The notes under the pieces: generated by a model | Database searches by the model: none | Seen by the model: the letters and a program-made list of their open reading frames with translations, nothing else | Told to the model about the DNA's origin: nothing | Assembly: GCF_947501385.1 (NCBI RefSeq) | Contig: NZ_CANMVP010000004.1 | Coordinates: forward strand, 1 to 64,000 | Direction: 5' to 3' | Length of the DNA stretch: 64,000 nt | Origin: an uncultured Polaribacter sp. | Lineage (GTDB): Bacteria > Bacteroidota > Bacteroidia > Flavobacteriales > Flavobacteriaceae | In this document: one piece after another, positions 63,860 to 64,000 of the stretch | How the letters are laid out: the number at the start of each line of letters is the position of its first letter | Position numbering within the stretch: position 1 is the first letter of the stretch | Position numbers and translations under genes: made by a program

Positions 63860-64000
63860 TATAAAGAATTGTAATTATTAATTTTTACATTTTTCGCTTT
63901 CAGATCGTGCATTAAATTATACAAACCAAAAAATGTTCTATTGATATAAATAAAATGTTTAGAACCCCTATTCCCGTTCATGTTTTTTAATTCTGTACTT
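63859..64000 (-). CDS. 3' end of an upstream gene (possibly ABC1/AarF-kinase-like)
   Basis: The last 46 codons of a gene continuing past the right edge. The frame is open to 64000 and reads ...GSKHFIYINRTFFGLYNLMHDLKAKNVKINNYNSL. The NRTFFGLYNLMHDLKA pattern resembles the C-terminus of ABC1/UbiB-type kinases, but this is too short for certainty. It ends in TAATG, overlapping the flavin reductase start by 1 base, so the operon extends beyond this window. Confidence 0.5.
   Translation of the reverse strand, partial: STELKNMNGNRGSKHFIYINRTFFGLYNLMHDLKAKNVKINNYNSL

Noticed and set aside
1..64000. Prophage or insertion sequences
   Set aside because: I found no transposase, integrase or phage structural genes; the repeats are short and lie between genes.

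Overview
The window is a low-GC chromosomal segment of a marine Bacteroidota bacterium, most likely a Flavobacteriaceae member close to Polaribacter or Tenacibaculum. The gliding and type IX secretion genes gldJ, porU and porV, the two-subunit methylmalonyl-CoA mutase, the fused CcsBA protein, -7 boxes of the form TAnnTTTG and the near absence of strong Shine-Dalgarno sequences all point that way. I see no rRNA, CRISPR array, phage or intact insertion sequence. There is one tRNA (Thr, TGT).

Region 1, about 1-18850 (cell-surface polysaccharide). It starts with a CBS/sugar-nucleotide guanylyltransferase, then a flippase, acetyltransferases, glycosyltransferases and a Wzy polymerase. A lipid-linked sugar initiation module follows (WbpV-like reductase, WbpL/WecA-like phosphotransferase, DegT aminotransferase, PglF/WbpM-like 4,6-dehydratase). 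The locus ends with the export pair (Wza-like lipoprotein, Wzc-like tyrosine kinase) and a convergent PHP-type tyrosine phosphatase. The variable genes up to about 9560 look even more AT-rich than the rest. A family of intergenic repeats sits inside what looks like a split terminator between wzc and the phosphatase.

Region 2, 18971-37401 (core genes). An N-acetylglucosamine-kinase-like gene, murF, gldJ, porU, porV, cytidine deaminase, a group III truncated haemoglobin, a KAS III-like synthase, guaA, a LysM/periplasmic-binding-fold lipoprotein, a small TPR-like membrane protein and the 1047-residue cytochrome c maturation protein CcsBA.

Region 3, 37512-51783 (mixed). A metalloprotease-like protein coupled to an FAD/NAD(P)-binding protein, a radical SAM/DUF4130 DNA-repair-like pair, a ferritin-like DUF892 protein, a membrane EEP-family phosphatase/nuclease, a GH3 adenylating enzyme, a VOC protein, methylmalonyl-CoA mutase (two subunits with a small membrane protein between), a DivIC/FtsB-like protein, uridine kinase and gpsA.

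Region 4, 52250-64000 (light-damage island, all on the minus strand). Four different photolyase/cryptochrome-family genes (classical CPD-type, a divergent form lacking the WQW tryptophans, an iron-sulfur FeS-BCP/PhrB type and a Cry-DASH) lie with SRPBCC, TspO, a Lacal_2735-type small protein, glutathione peroxidase, SDRs, a tandem pair of small unknown paralogs, TIGR03643, a tiny DUF2256 zinc-ribbon-like protein and a flavin reductase. This dense mix of photorepair, redox and uncharacterised small genes is the most promising candidate for an undescribed, coordinately controlled system in the window.
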